From: SFWF01 sp045539095
Lineage (GTDB): Bacteria > Bacillota > Clostridia > Oscillospirales > Acutalibacteraceae
Assembly (NCBI GenBank): GCA_045539095.1
Contig: JAZQER010000029.1
Span: 1 to 21,879 of the forward strand
Direction of reading: 5' to 3'
Length of the DNA stretch: 21,879 nucleotides
Below the pieces are notes generated by a model that worked only from the letters and a program-made list of their open reading frames with translations, searched no databases and was not told the DNA's origin. The position numbers and the translations under genes are program-made. Below are positions 15,474 to 21,836 of the stretch, piece after piece; within the stretch, counting starts at the first letter, position 1; each line of letters begins with the position of its first letter.

Positions 15474-16739
15474 TTATTCAAGTGGCTTTGCGTTCTTAAG
15501 CAGATATTTCTCTGCCTCTCCGCTCCAAAGCCCATTGTTTTCTTTTACAAGCTCGGCAAGCTTTTTGAAGAGAGGATCGGTCTCTCCAAGCTTCGGGAAA
15601 TCTTCTATAGCGGTCAGGGGCAAACTTATCTGATTATAGATAAGCTTCTTTCCACCCTTTATATTCGGGAGATTGAGGGTAGTTTCAACCACCGAGTCAA
15701 GTCCTCCGATATGCGTGACCATCGCTGCGGGATTTATCTTTCCACTGTTCATCATAGCAACAGCCTCACGCATATCGTCAGTATTTCCGCCGCTTGTGCC
15801 CACTATATGTGTGTAAGAATAGTGAACATTGAAGAAATTAAGTTCTGCCCTAAAGTTAGGATCGGTTGGTCCTGCAAAGAAGTTAAGGCATCCGTCAAAG
15901 CCGAGTATTTTGTCAGCCTGCTCTACTACAGGACGTACGGGAGCAAAGCAGATAACATCATCATAGCCTGTGCCGCCCGAAATTTCACGAAGAGCCGCTA
16001 CAGCGTCAGGTGTCTTGGCGGTATTTACATAATGAAGCTCAATGCCGAGCTCACGCGCGTGCTCTACAGTATAGATGCTTTCAGCACGGGCAAGTCTTGC
16101 GTCGTCGATGTCGGTAACGACTAAAAGCGACGGTCTGCGGTCACAGTGCAGAGCATAGTCGATAGCGCCAAGTCCCATAGGACCTACCGATGCGAGAAGA
16201 GCCATCTTTCCTCCCTCTACGATGCCCATATCATGAACATAGCTTCCCGCCTTAGTGTGATACATAGCGTGGAAGGTACCGATTATACAACTCATAGGCT
16301 CAGCCAGCGAGCCGTAAAAATAAACATCCGAATTGTAAGGAAGCAGACAGTCCATAAGAAGTGTCTCTATCGGAATATTGGAATACTGGGAGTCGCCGCC
16401 GCAGAAGGGATAGGAATATCCCGGCGCCTGTTGACTGCCTTTATAGAAGTGAGCCGGCTGAACGGTAACACCGTCGCCAACTTTAAGCTTATGCTTCCAA
16501 TTCTCTCCGACCTTTATAACCTTGCCGCAGAACTCGTGTCCTACGATGGTGGGGTTTTCTTCTACATTATCAGGGACGCGCTTATGCTCGCCGCCCTCGA
16601 TTGCTGCCTTGTATGTACTCATACAAAGTGAGTCGGATACTATCTCGACCTGCACGCCGTCCGCGTCGATCTCGGGAAGTTCTATCTCCTCAAGACGCAA
16701 ATCCTGTTTGCCGTGAATTCTAACTGCTTTAGTTTTCAT
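15474..16739 (-). CDS. MDR-family zinc dehydrogenase, L-sorbose-1-phosphate reductase-like
   Basis: Medium-chain dehydrogenase, 421 residues. Catalytic zinc ligands are C39, H68-E69 (VGHEFCGKVIKVG) and E147 (SLAEP). The nucleotide site is ASVGPMGLG (183-191), with an acidic D200 ending the second strand, which suggests NAD(H). The usual four-cysteine structural-zinc lobe is missing; instead there is PAHFYKGSQQAPGYSYPFCGG. This insert and the opening KTKAVRIHGKQDLRLEEIELP recall SorE-type L-sorbose-1-phosphate reductases, which produce sorbitol-6-phosphate (glucitol-6-P). The exact substrate is uncertain; the following mtlD gene supports a phosphorylated hexitol or ketohexose. The ATG has AGGAG 8 bases upstream, and a good promoter lies 40 bases before it. 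Confidence 0.85.
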   Translation of the reverse strand: MKTKAVRIHGKQDLRLEEIELPEIDADGVQVEIVSDSLCMSTYKAAIEGGEHKRVPDNVEENPTIVGHEFCGKVIKVGENWKHKLKVGDGVTVQPAHFYKGSQQAPGYSYPFCGGDSQYSNIPIETLLMDCLLPYNSDVYFYGSLAEPMSCIIGTFHAMYHTKAGSYVHDMGIVEGGKMALLASVGPMGLGAIDYALHCDRRPSLLVVTDIDDARLARAESIYTVEHARELGIELHYVNTAKTPDAVAALREISGGTGYDDVICFAPVRPVVEQADKILGFDGCLNFFAGPTDPNFRAELNFFNVHYSYTHIVGTSGGNTDDMREAVAMMNSGKINPAAMVTHIGGLDSVVETTLNLPNIKGGKKLIYNQISLPLTAIEDFPKLGETDPLFKKLAELVKENNGLWSGEAEKYLLKNAKPLE

Positions 16740-16777
16740 ATTTATCTCCTTTTTAGAGCAAGATTATCATTTTTAGG

Positions 16778-16806
16778 ATTATACCATATTTTACCGGGTG
16801 TCGCAA
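16778..16806 (-). promoter_or_regulatory. Promoter of the dehydrogenase-mtlD operon
   Basis: On the minus strand: TTGCGA (16801-16806), 17 bases, perfect TATAAT (16778-16783). A second -35-like TTGACA lies further upstream (about 16814) but is wrongly spaced for this -10. No clear terminator separates the upstream tcdA gene, so some read-through is possible. Confidence 0.75.
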
Positions 16807-16866
16807 GTACATTGTCAAACATTTATGGTGTCAACAAAGACGGCTATTGATAACAAACCTCAAACA

Positions 16867-17583
16867 TTAAAATTGTGCGCCTATAATAAATTCAACGGCT
16901 TCCTTAGCCATAAGAAGTCCTGCCGCCCCAGGGACAAAAATCGCACTTGCGGGCGCAGGTCGATCACCTTTTTTCTCGCCCGTCGGCTCGGCACTTTTCG
17001 GCGTTTCATCCGACCACACAACCCGAAGTTTTTCAATACCGCGATCTTTAAGTTCTTTTCTCATTCTTCTGGCAAGCGGGCATATCTCGGTTTTCTTGAT
17101 ATCACTGACTCTAAGCCTTGTAATATCAAGCTTATTTCCGGTGCCCATGCAGGAAATTATAGGCACACCCGCCAAGGCCGCACGTGACACAAGCTCAAGC
17201 TTTGCAGTCAATGTATCAACCGCGTCAATTATATAGTCGTATTTTGAAATGTCAATGCTGTCTGCCGTGTCACGCAAATAAAAAAGCTCATACCCCGTTA
17301 TATTCGCCTCGGGATTTATAAGCCTCGCGCGCTCGGCCGCCACCTCAGCTTTAGGCTCGCCGATATTTCTGCTGTTTGTCATAAGCTGACGGTTAAGGTT
17401 AGAGGCGGATATAATATCGCGGTCGAAAATATCGATATTTCCGACTCCGCTTCGCACCAACGCCTCTATTGCCGCAGAGCCTACTCCGCCTGCGCCGAAA
17501 ACAGCAACGTGTGCAGTTTTCAGTTTTGCGATAGCGTCACTGCCAAGCAGAGCCGCCGTTCTAGAATAAATATCAGACGTCAT
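16867..17583 (-). CDS. tcdA: tRNA threonylcarbamoyladenosine dehydratase (TcdA, E1-like)
   Basis: ThiF/MoeB-like E1 enzyme that cyclises t6A37 to ct6A37 in ANN-decoding tRNAs using ATP. The 238-residue protein has the nucleotide motif VAVFGAGGVGSAAIEAL (glycines from residue 30), the DRD and SNLNRQ segments that bind ATP-Mg, DYIIDAVDTLTAK, and the TcdA-typical ISCMGTGNKLDITRLRVSDI and CPLARRMRKEL passages. It ends with GAAGLLMAKEAVEFIIG. It is slightly shorter than the E. coli enzyme. Its ATG overlaps the nth stop (ATGA), so translation is coupled; a weak AAAGG lies upstream. A ThiF/MoeB role is unlikely because no ThiS- or MoaD-type partner is nearby. Confidence 0.94.
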   Translation of the reverse strand: MTSDIYSRTAALLGSDAIAKLKTAHVAVFGAGGVGSAAIEALVRSGVGNIDIFDRDIISASNLNRQLMTNSRNIGEPKAEVAAERARLINPEANITGYELFYLRDTADSIDISKYDYIIDAVDTLTAKLELVSRAALAGVPIISCMGTGNKLDITRLRVSDIKKTEICPLARRMRKELKDRGIEKLRVVWSDETPKSAEPTGEKKGDRPAPASAIFVPGAAGLLMAKEAVEFIIGAQF

Positions 17584-18212
17584 TTTACATTTACCTTTTT
17601 ACATACATCTTTGAGGACGCATTTTTCGCAAAATGCTTTGCGTGCGGTACAGACCGCCCTTCCATGCAGAACTGTGCGATGGCAGAAGTTGTTAGACTCG
17701 GCAGGGTTGAGCAGTTTTCGAAGTTCACACTCTACCTTAAACGGTTCAGTCTTGTCGGTCAGCCCCATTCGGTTAACTATTCTTATAAAATGCGTATCGG
17801 TCACAACGGCTGGTTTACCGTAAACATCACCGACAACGAGATTAGCCGTTTTTCTGCCCACACCGGGTAGTGAAGTCAATTCCTCTATCGTGTCGGGCAC
17901 TCTGCCTTCAAAACGCTCTACTATACCCTTGCCGATACCTATAAGGTCTTTGGCTTTGGTCTTATAAAGTCCGCAGGAAGCGATAAGCTCCTCTACCCTT
18001 TCCACGGGAGCTTGGGACATAGCCTTTGCGTTCGGAAACTCGGCAAAAAGCGCCGGAGTTACCATATTCACCCTCGCGTCTGTGCACTGCGCCGAAAGTC
18101 GGGTAGCACAAAGAAGCTGAAAAGGATCTGAATACTCGAGCGAGCATATCGCATCGGGATATTCTTTTCTTAATAATTCTACCGCTTTTGCGGTTCGTTC
18201 CTTTTTAGTCAT
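17580..18212 (-). CDS. nth: Endonuclease III
   Basis: Base-excision repair DNA glycosylase/AP lyase for oxidised pyrimidines. The 210-residue protein has the helix-hairpin-helix motif LPGVGRKTANLV with catalytic Lys K121, the catalytic Asp D139 in VTDTHFIRIVNRMGL, and a complete 4Fe-4S cluster motif C-x6-C-x2-C-x5-C at C188, C195, C198 and C204. Each position is one higher than in E. coli Nth, showing near-identical architecture. Its ATG shares one base with the upstream permease stop, and its own stop overlaps the tcdA start. It has no good SD, consistent with coupling to the preceding gene. Confidence 0.98.
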   Translation of the reverse strand: MTKKERTAKAVELLRKEYPDAICSLEYSDPFQLLCATRLSAQCTDARVNMVTPALFAEFPNAKAMSQAPVERVEELIASCGLYKTKAKDLIGIGKGIVERFEGRVPDTIEELTSLPGVGRKTANLVVGDVYGKPAVVTDTHFIRIVNRMGLTDKTEPFKVECELRKLLNPAESNNFCHRTVLHGRAVCTARKAFCEKCVLKDVCKKVNVK

Positions 18213-19258
18213 CAGCTAAGCTTCATATCGCCGTTTTTGAGCCAGCCAAGCTTTCTCATGCCTTCTGCAACTCCAAGTGCGATAACTCCGGGAAGAATAA
18301 AGTGAATTATAGCTATTTCAATCAGAGAGAGTCCTGCAGACGTGCCAGCCGCAGTCATTGCAAAGTATGTTTCAAACGGACCTACAAGTCCCGCAGTTCC
18401 CATGCCTGAGCCTGTGGGAGTAGAAACAATTCCGAAAAGAGCTGAAGAAAGCGGTCCCGTTATTGCCGATGCGATGATGGCGGGCAACCATATGATGGGT
18501 TTTCTTACGATATTCGGCATCTGAAGCATTGAGGTTCCGATTCCCTGAGAGATAAGTCCGCCCCACTTATTGTCGCGGTAGGAGGCTACGGCAAAGCCGA
18601 CCATATTCGCACAGCATCCTGCGACTGCGGCTCCTGCGGCGAGACCAGAAAGTCCAAGCGACACGCCGATAGCCGCCGAGGATATAGGCAGGGTAAGCGC
18701 TATACCCATTACCACAGATACGATGATGCCAAGCAATATCGGTTGCTGTTCTACACCAAAGTTAACGATAGAGCCTATCCAGTTCATAAAGCCCGATATC
18801 GGCTTTCCGAGAAAAACGCCCGCAATTCCGCCAGTAAGTATTGAAGCCAGTGGAGTAACGATTATATCTACCTTGGTCTTGCCCGAAATGAGAGAGCCTA
18901 CCTCTATTGCGATATATGCAGCAACAAAAGCACCGAGCGGCTCGCCGGGAATACCCATGGCAAAGGTGGCTTTTTCTATGCTCGGGAAAGCGCCGATAAT
19001 GCCTGCGACACCCGCGGATACCGTAACAAGCGGCGATGCGCCGAGCTTTGCAGCCACACCGACACCTATGCCAACCCCTGTAATGGTCTTTGCAAAACCG
19101 CCGATAGCCACCAGGTATGTGCCTATCGTTCCGCCTATAATAGTGCCTATCTGAACGATAATAGTACCAATTATCAGGGTTGCAAAAAGACCGGACGCCA
19201 TACCTGAAAGTCCGTCGATAAAAAGTCTGTTAAGATATTTTTTAATCAATTGTATCAC
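18212..19258 (-). CDS. PTS_EIIC_2-type membrane permease (PTS subunit IIC-like)
   Basis: Highly hydrophobic 348-residue protein with about nine or ten membrane segments and the Gly/Ala-rich texture of the PTS EIIC_2 family. Examples are the segments after GLSGMASGLFATLIIGTII, the TPLASILTGGIAGVFLG loop, LPISSAAIGVSLGLSGLAAGAAVAGCC, and FGIVSTPTGSGMGTAGLVGP. A sugar transport role is inferred from the family. No EIIA, EIIB or metabolic partner is in the unit; the next genes are nth and tcdA. The GTG at 19258 has a poorly placed SD; an alternative TTG at 19249 sits 4 bases after AGGGGTGAT and may be the real start. Promoter at 19280-19308. Confidence 0.85.
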   Translation of the reverse strand: MIQLIKKYLNRLFIDGLSGMASGLFATLIIGTIIVQIGTIIGGTIGTYLVAIGGFAKTITGVGIGVGVAAKLGASPLVTVSAGVAGIIGAFPSIEKATFAMGIPGEPLGAFVAAYIAIEVGSLISGKTKVDIIVTPLASILTGGIAGVFLGKPISGFMNWIGSIVNFGVEQQPILLGIIVSVVMGIALTLPISSAAIGVSLGLSGLAAGAAVAGCCANMVGFAVASYRDNKWGGLISQGIGTSMLQMPNIVRKPIIWLPAIIASAITGPLSSALFGIVSTPTGSGMGTAGLVGPFETYFAMTAAGTSAGLSLIEIAIIHFILPGVIALGVAEGMRKLGWLKNGDMKLS

Positions 19259-19270
19259 CCCTGTGAATTA

Positions 19271-19308
19271 TTATCTTTGATAATACCACTTTTTCGATAC
19301 AATTTCAA
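19271..19308 (-). promoter_or_regulatory. Promoter of the permease-nth-tcdA unit with overlapping palindrome
   Basis: On the minus strand: TTGAAA (19303-19308), 17 bases, TATTAT (19280-19285). A palindrome TTATC-TTT-GATAA (19271-19283) covers the -10 and start region and could be a repressor operator. Its regulator is unknown. Confidence 0.65.
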
Positions 19309-19318
19309 CTCTATAACC

Positions 19319-19347
19319 TTGCTAAATTTTAAGGCCTGCTGTATAAT
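19319..19347 (+). promoter_or_regulatory. Promoter of the histidine phosphatase-ruvX operon
   Basis: TTGCTA (19319-19324), 17 bases, perfect TATAAT (19342-19347), divergent from the permease promoter with only about 10 bases between the two -35 boxes. Confidence 0.75.
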
Positions 19348-19372
19348 ATTTGTAAACGAGGTGTATAAATTG

Positions 19373-20038
19373 ATGCGGATTTATCTTGTACGTCACTGTC
19401 AGGCAGCAGGCAATCTTAAAAAATCCTTTCAGGGTCATACCGACTGTGACATCAGTGAAGACGGAGCTAAACAACTTGAATATCTGAAAAAACGGTTTTC
19501 TGATATACATATAGACAGGGCATACTCCTCTCCTCTTATCCGCGCTTATAAGACTGCCGAGGCGGCGGTAGAGGGAAAAGGCATTAAGGTCATAAAGGAC
19601 GACCGCTTCGCTGAAATAAACGCAGGTGTTATCGACGGAATGCCCTTTGATGAGATTTTTTCAAAATATCCTTGGTTTTTAGATGTTTGGGATAATACAC
19701 CCGAGGATTTTTCGCCCGAAAATGGTGAGAGTATGAGGGCTGTTTCAGACCGTATGTGGAATGGATTAAAGTCAGTTGCTGAAGACCCCGAAAACGAGAA
19801 TAAAACCGTTCTTATTGCATCTCACGGAGCCGCCATAAGAACCCTTATCTGCCGACTCGTTTACGGTGATATTAAAAAACTCTGCTATACCGAATGGTCA
19901 CGCAATACGGCTGTCTCTCTTATCGTTTTTGATGAAAGCGGTTTTCGTCTTGAGTTTGCAAACGACGACTCTCATCTGCCCGAGAATTTAAAGAAACCAA
20001 GCAGACTTTTAAGTTGTAAAAAAGGAGAAATGATATGA
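19373..20038 (+). CDS. Histidine phosphatase family protein (phosphoglycerate mutase-like)
   Basis: Phosphatase of the branch that forms a phosphohistidine intermediate; the substrate cannot be told from sequence. The 221-residue product has the catalytic motif LVRHCQAAGN (R7, H8; Cys replaces the usual Gly of RHG). It also has SSPLIRAYKTAEA with R57, the acid/base Glu E81 in FAEINAGVIDG, and H151 in ASHGAAIRTLI, so all catalytic positions are present. I chose the ATG at 19373, with GAGGTG 9 bases upstream; TTG at 19370 is possible. The frame continues to 19250 but that part overlaps the promoter. Its TGA overlaps the ruvX ATG. Confidence 0.9.
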   Translation: MRIYLVRHCQAAGNLKKSFQGHTDCDISEDGAKQLEYLKKRFSDIHIDRAYSSPLIRAYKTAEAAVEGKGIKVIKDDRFAEINAGVIDGMPFDEIFSKYPWFLDVWDNTPEDFSPENGESMRAVSDRMWNGLKSVAEDPENENKTVLIASHGAAIRTLICRLVYGDIKKLCYTEWSRNTAVSLIVFDESGFRLEFANDDSHLPENLKKPSRLLSCKKGEMI

Positions 20039-20460
20039 AAATAATGTCGGTAGATTTAGGAAAGGCCCGAACAGGTATAGCTCTTTCTGACGAGAGCGAG
20101 GGTTTTGCTTTTCCGAAAGAGGTCATCTCCGAATATAACGAAGAAAGGCTGATTGAAAAAGTCTCGGTAAAGGCAAATGAGCTCGGTGCCGCGTTGATAG
20201 TTGTCGGGCACCCGAAAAATATGGACGGAAGCGAGGGCGAGCGCGCAAAAGAATGCGCCGCTATCGCGAAAAAAATAGGTGTCACAAGCGGTATTGAGAC
20301 CGTGCTTTGGGATGAACGCTGTACCACCGTTTCGGCACACACCGCCCTAAACTATACCAATACCCGAGGTAAAAAGCGGAAAGAAACTATAGATGCCGTC
20401 GCCGCGGTAATGATACTTGAAGATTATTTGAAATACAGAAAGAACGCAGGATCGAACTGA
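20035..20460 (+). CDS. ruvX: RuvX/YqgF-type RNase H-fold nuclease (16S rRNA 5' processing, Holliday junction resolvase-like)
   Basis: YqgF-family nuclease. The family is annotated as Holliday junction resolvase-like and, in several bacteria, needed to mature the 5' end of 16S rRNA. The 141-residue protein starts MSVDLGKARTGIALSD with the catalytic D7, then has VVGHPKNMDGSEGERA, the LWDERCTTVSA motif (D93, E94) and ETIDAVAAVMILEDYL with D120. These acidic residues form the RNase H-fold active site. The start overlaps the preceding stop (ATGA), with AAAGGAG upstream. It ends at a strong terminator whose stem contains the last codons and stop. Confidence 0.95.
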   Translation: MKIMSVDLGKARTGIALSDESEGFAFPKEVISEYNEERLIEKVSVKANELGAALIVVGHPKNMDGSEGERAKECAAIAKKIGVTSGIETVLWDERCTTVSAHTALNYTNTRGKKRKETIDAVAAVMILEDYLKYRKNAGSN

Positions 20461-20481
20461 TCCTGCGTTCTTTGTTTTTTT
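20441..20481 (+). terminator. Intrinsic terminator of the phosphatase-ruvX operon
   Basis: A 13-bp perfect stem (20441-20453 with 20459-20471) with a 5-base loop and then TTTGTTTTTTT. The ruvX stop codon lies in the loop and the first bases of the right arm. Confidence 0.96.
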
Positions 20482-20546
20482 GACCAAATAAATAATAAAT
20501 TCAAATTTCCCCCTATTATACACTCAAATTCGACAAATGTAAAATG

Positions 20547-20575
20547 TTAAAATCTGTAAAAAATGGGGGGATAAT
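20547..20575 (+). promoter_or_regulatory. Weak promoter candidate upstream of the sigma-like gene
   Basis: GATAAT (20570-20575), preceded at 17 bases by TTAAAA (20547-20552). The -10 is good and the -35 is poor. If used, transcription would start near 20582, just before the hairpin at 20604. Confidence 0.3.
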
Positions 20576-20603
20576 AGAGGCTAAACGCCAATATGACAGC
20601 AAT

Positions 20604-20636
20604 AAAAACAGTCCTTATATGTAAGGACTGTTTTTT
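20604..20636 (+). terminator. Terminator-like hairpin in the leader of the sigma-like gene
   Basis: A perfect 14-bp stem AAAAACAGTCCTTA/TAAGGACTGTTTTT (20604-20617 with 20622-20635) with a TATG loop and a terminal T-run. No gene ends directly before it, since the ruvX terminator is 120 bases upstream. It may end a short RNA or act as a leader attenuator for the gene at 20691. Confidence 0.7.
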
Positions 20637-20653
20637 ACAGGTTTACAAAACTG

Positions 20654-20687
20654 TATCCCATCCTCTTTTTATTTTTGAGGTGGGATA
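20654..20687 (+). promoter_or_regulatory. Hairpin sequestering the SD of the sigma-like gene
   Basis: TATCCCATCCTC (20654-20665) can pair with GAGGTGGGATA (20677-20687) over an 11-base T-rich loop, with one bulged T. The right arm contains the GAGGTG SD (20677-20682) of the ATG at 20691, so the ribosome site would be hidden in the folded RNA. Whether it acts as a switch or thermosensor is inference. Confidence 0.55.
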
Positions 20688-20690
20688 TAT

Positions 20691-21257
20691 ATGTCCAACA
20701 GGGAGCTAATACAACTTATAAATGAATATCAGAGTGGCAATATGAAAAATTTTGACCTTCTTTACGAAGTTTTTAAAAGGTTAATATATATGTATGCAGG
20801 AAAAAACGGCGGAGAAGAAGCTGTTCAGGACTTGAACGAATTTTTTGTTGAGCTTTTATTTAAAATCGATCTTTCAAGATTTCAAAAGGATTCTTCCGAT
20901 AGCCTGAAAAGATATATCGCCGTCTCCATACGCAACGAACATAATCTTATATGCAAAAAGCATCAGGAGCATCTGCCTCTTAACGAGGAGCTTATTGGCA
21001 CACTGCACACATGCACACAGGGTTCTGCACACAGGGGATGCACACAGGGGACGGTTCTGTGTGTTGTAAAACTTTCTCGCAATGTTAAAGCCGACCCCTG
21101 TCAATCTACTTATCTGCCTTATAACACAGAGAACCGTCCCCTGATTGATTGTATTACCCTGACAAACCTAACTCTTGCAATTTTATTAACTTTAAAATTT
21201 CTCTCACTCTCCAACATTACGATATTGAGCGTAAGAAGTTCATTTTTATCATCATAG
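20691..21257 (+). CDS. Sigma factor-like protein, C-terminus replaced by repeat DNA (probably broken)
   Basis: The first ~102 residues look like region 2 of a short alternative sigma factor or HTH_16-type protein. They contain LIQLINEYQSGNMKNFDLLYEVFKRLIY, a core-binding-like DLNEFFVELLFKID, and SLKRYIAVSIRNEHNLICKK. From about residue 103 (base 20998) the frame runs into REP-like repeats and encodes low-complexity Thr/Gln/Gly/Cys text (TCTQGSAHRGCTQGTVLCV). It then reads antisense into the next ORF before stopping at 21257. Region 4, the -35-binding helix-turn-helix, is absent, so promoter recognition is probably lost. The start is well placed after GAGGTG, which a hairpin can mask. Assignment to the sigma class is by residue pattern only and moderately sure. 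Confidence 0.6.
   Translation: MSNRELIQLINEYQSGNMKNFDLLYEVFKRLIYMYAGKNGGEEAVQDLNEFFVELLFKIDLSRFQKDSSDSLKRYIAVSIRNEHNLICKKHQEHLPLNEELIGTLHTCTQGSAHRGCTQGTVLCVVKLSRNVKADPCQSTYLPYNTENRPLIDCITLTNLTLAILLTLKFLSLSNITILSVRSSFLSS
20998..21063. repeat. REP-like repeat cluster, GCACACAGGG tandem units plus GGGGACGGTTCT core
   Basis: GCACAC occurs at 20998 and 21005. GCACACAGGG(G) occurs at 21013, 21027 and 21040, spaced 13-14 bases apart. The last unit continues into ACGGTTCTGTGTG, the core of REP-like sequences associated with RAYT transposases. A diverged copy, CCGACCCCTGTCAA, lies at 21091-21104. Confidence 0.8.
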
Positions 21258-21634
21258 AAAACAATAAATAAGGAAGACATTAATTTATCAGGCGGAATAT
21301 TAAAATTAACTGTTTGATTGTGCAAAATTCGGTTTTTCCTATAACTAACGGTGTTTAATGCATAGGGAAAATCAATACAAGCAATTTTTTCCAAAGGGAT
21401 ATCCGTACACATGTCGCCTCTAATAGAAATTTTCTCTTCCAATATTGTCATTATAGCGTTACAATTTTTTCCTTTTCCCTGGATTGCGATTTTGAATGAC
21501 CCTGTTTTGATACCAATTCCATTATGAACGCTATTATTCACATTAAACTTTTTATTTGCAGCATATTTAATTAAAAAAGTTGCCATTAAAACTAATATAA
21601 ATGTAATTAAAAGATTATTTAACAACACATCCAT
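21119..21634 (-). CDS. Uncharacterised one-helix membrane protein between REP-like repeats
   Basis: A 171-residue ORF I do not recognise. An N-terminal hydrophobic helix (about residues 7-24, NNLLITFILVLMATFLIKYA) is followed by Lys and Asn and a likely beta-rich cytoplasmic part, with segments such as GIGIKTGSFKIAIQGKGKN, IMTILEEKISIRGDM and KLMSSLFIVFYDDKNELL. It could resemble a small PH-like or bacterial immunity-type domain, but no family is claimed. The final residues (QSIRGRFSVL) are translated from the REP-like repeat at 21123-21150, so the native C-terminus is probably lost. The DNA is markedly AT-richer than the core genes here. The SD is weak (ATGGTG). Transferred or passenger DNA is likely. 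Confidence 0.55.
   Translation of the reverse strand: MDVLLNNLLITFILVLMATFLIKYAANKKFNVNNSVHNGIGIKTGSFKIAIQGKGKNCNAIMTILEEKISIRGDMCTDIPLEKIACIDFPYALNTVSYRKNRILHNQTVNFNIPPDKLMSSLFIVFYDDKNELLTLNIVMLESERNFKVNKIARVRFVRVIQSIRGRFSVL
21123..21150. repeat. REP-like repeat, inverted copy
   Basis: AACACAGAGAACCGTCCCCTG (21123-21143), then ATTGATT. It is the inverse of the 21045-21060 core and matches the 3' part of the unit at 21707-21733, including the CCCCTGATTGA end. Confidence 0.85.
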
Positions 21635-21675
21635 AACAACACCATAATAATGTATTTTCGAAAGGAGAATAATAA

Positions 21676-21733
21676 AACACAGGGGACGGTTCTCTGTGTT
21701 ATTTAATCAATCACAGAACCGTCCCCTGATTGA
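21676..21733. repeat. Complete REP-like palindromic pair
   Basis: CAGGGGACGGTTCT (21680-21693) and its exact complement AGAACCGTCCCCTG (21715-21728) form a 14-bp stem over a 21-base loop. Each half has its own short terminal palindrome: AACACAG/CTGTGTT at 21676-21700 and TCAATCA/TGATTGA at 21707-21733. This is the organisation expected of REP pairs (BIME-like) mobilised by a RAYT transposase. Confidence 0.88.
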
Positions 21734-21836
21734 CTTGACGATCTTCATTATCCTCAAAAATCTGCTGCTGATTTACCGCCCGAAGCATTATATGGTATGT
21801 TCCGGTTCTGCTCTTTTTTCTTGAACTTCTTGGCAT
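21711..21836 (-). pseudogene. REP-associated tyrosine transposase (RAYT, Y1/HUH family), N-terminal remnant
   Basis: From the ATG at 21836 the minus strand encodes MPRSSRKKSRTGTYHIMLRA, then VNQQQIFEDNEDRQVNQGTVL and a TGA at 21713-21711. The first ~33 residues match the start of RAYT/IS200-like transposases (YHIMLRAVNQQQIFED motif). The last residues are translated from the REP-like repeat. The catalytic HUH pair and Tyr, which lie further on in full proteins of this family, are missing, so it cannot be active. The SD CAGGTGAT 6 bases upstream is intact, showing a once normal gene. Its truncation exactly at a repeat ties the repeat family to its own former transposase. Confidence 0.82.

Noticed and set aside
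15458..15535. N-terminal extension of mtlD by 26 codons.
   Set aside because: Conserved sequence begins at the ATG at 15457, which has its own SD; the extension overlaps the upstream gene.
20510..20580. CCCCCTATTAT and GGGGGGATAATAG as a large inverted repeat.
   Set aside because: The C-run/G-run and the AT parts are in the wrong order to form one continuous stem.
20998..21050. Short, evenly spaced GCACACAGGG units as a possible CRISPR array.
   Set aside because: Units are only 10-11 bases with 2-4 base gaps and no unique spacers; they are multiplied REP-like DNA.
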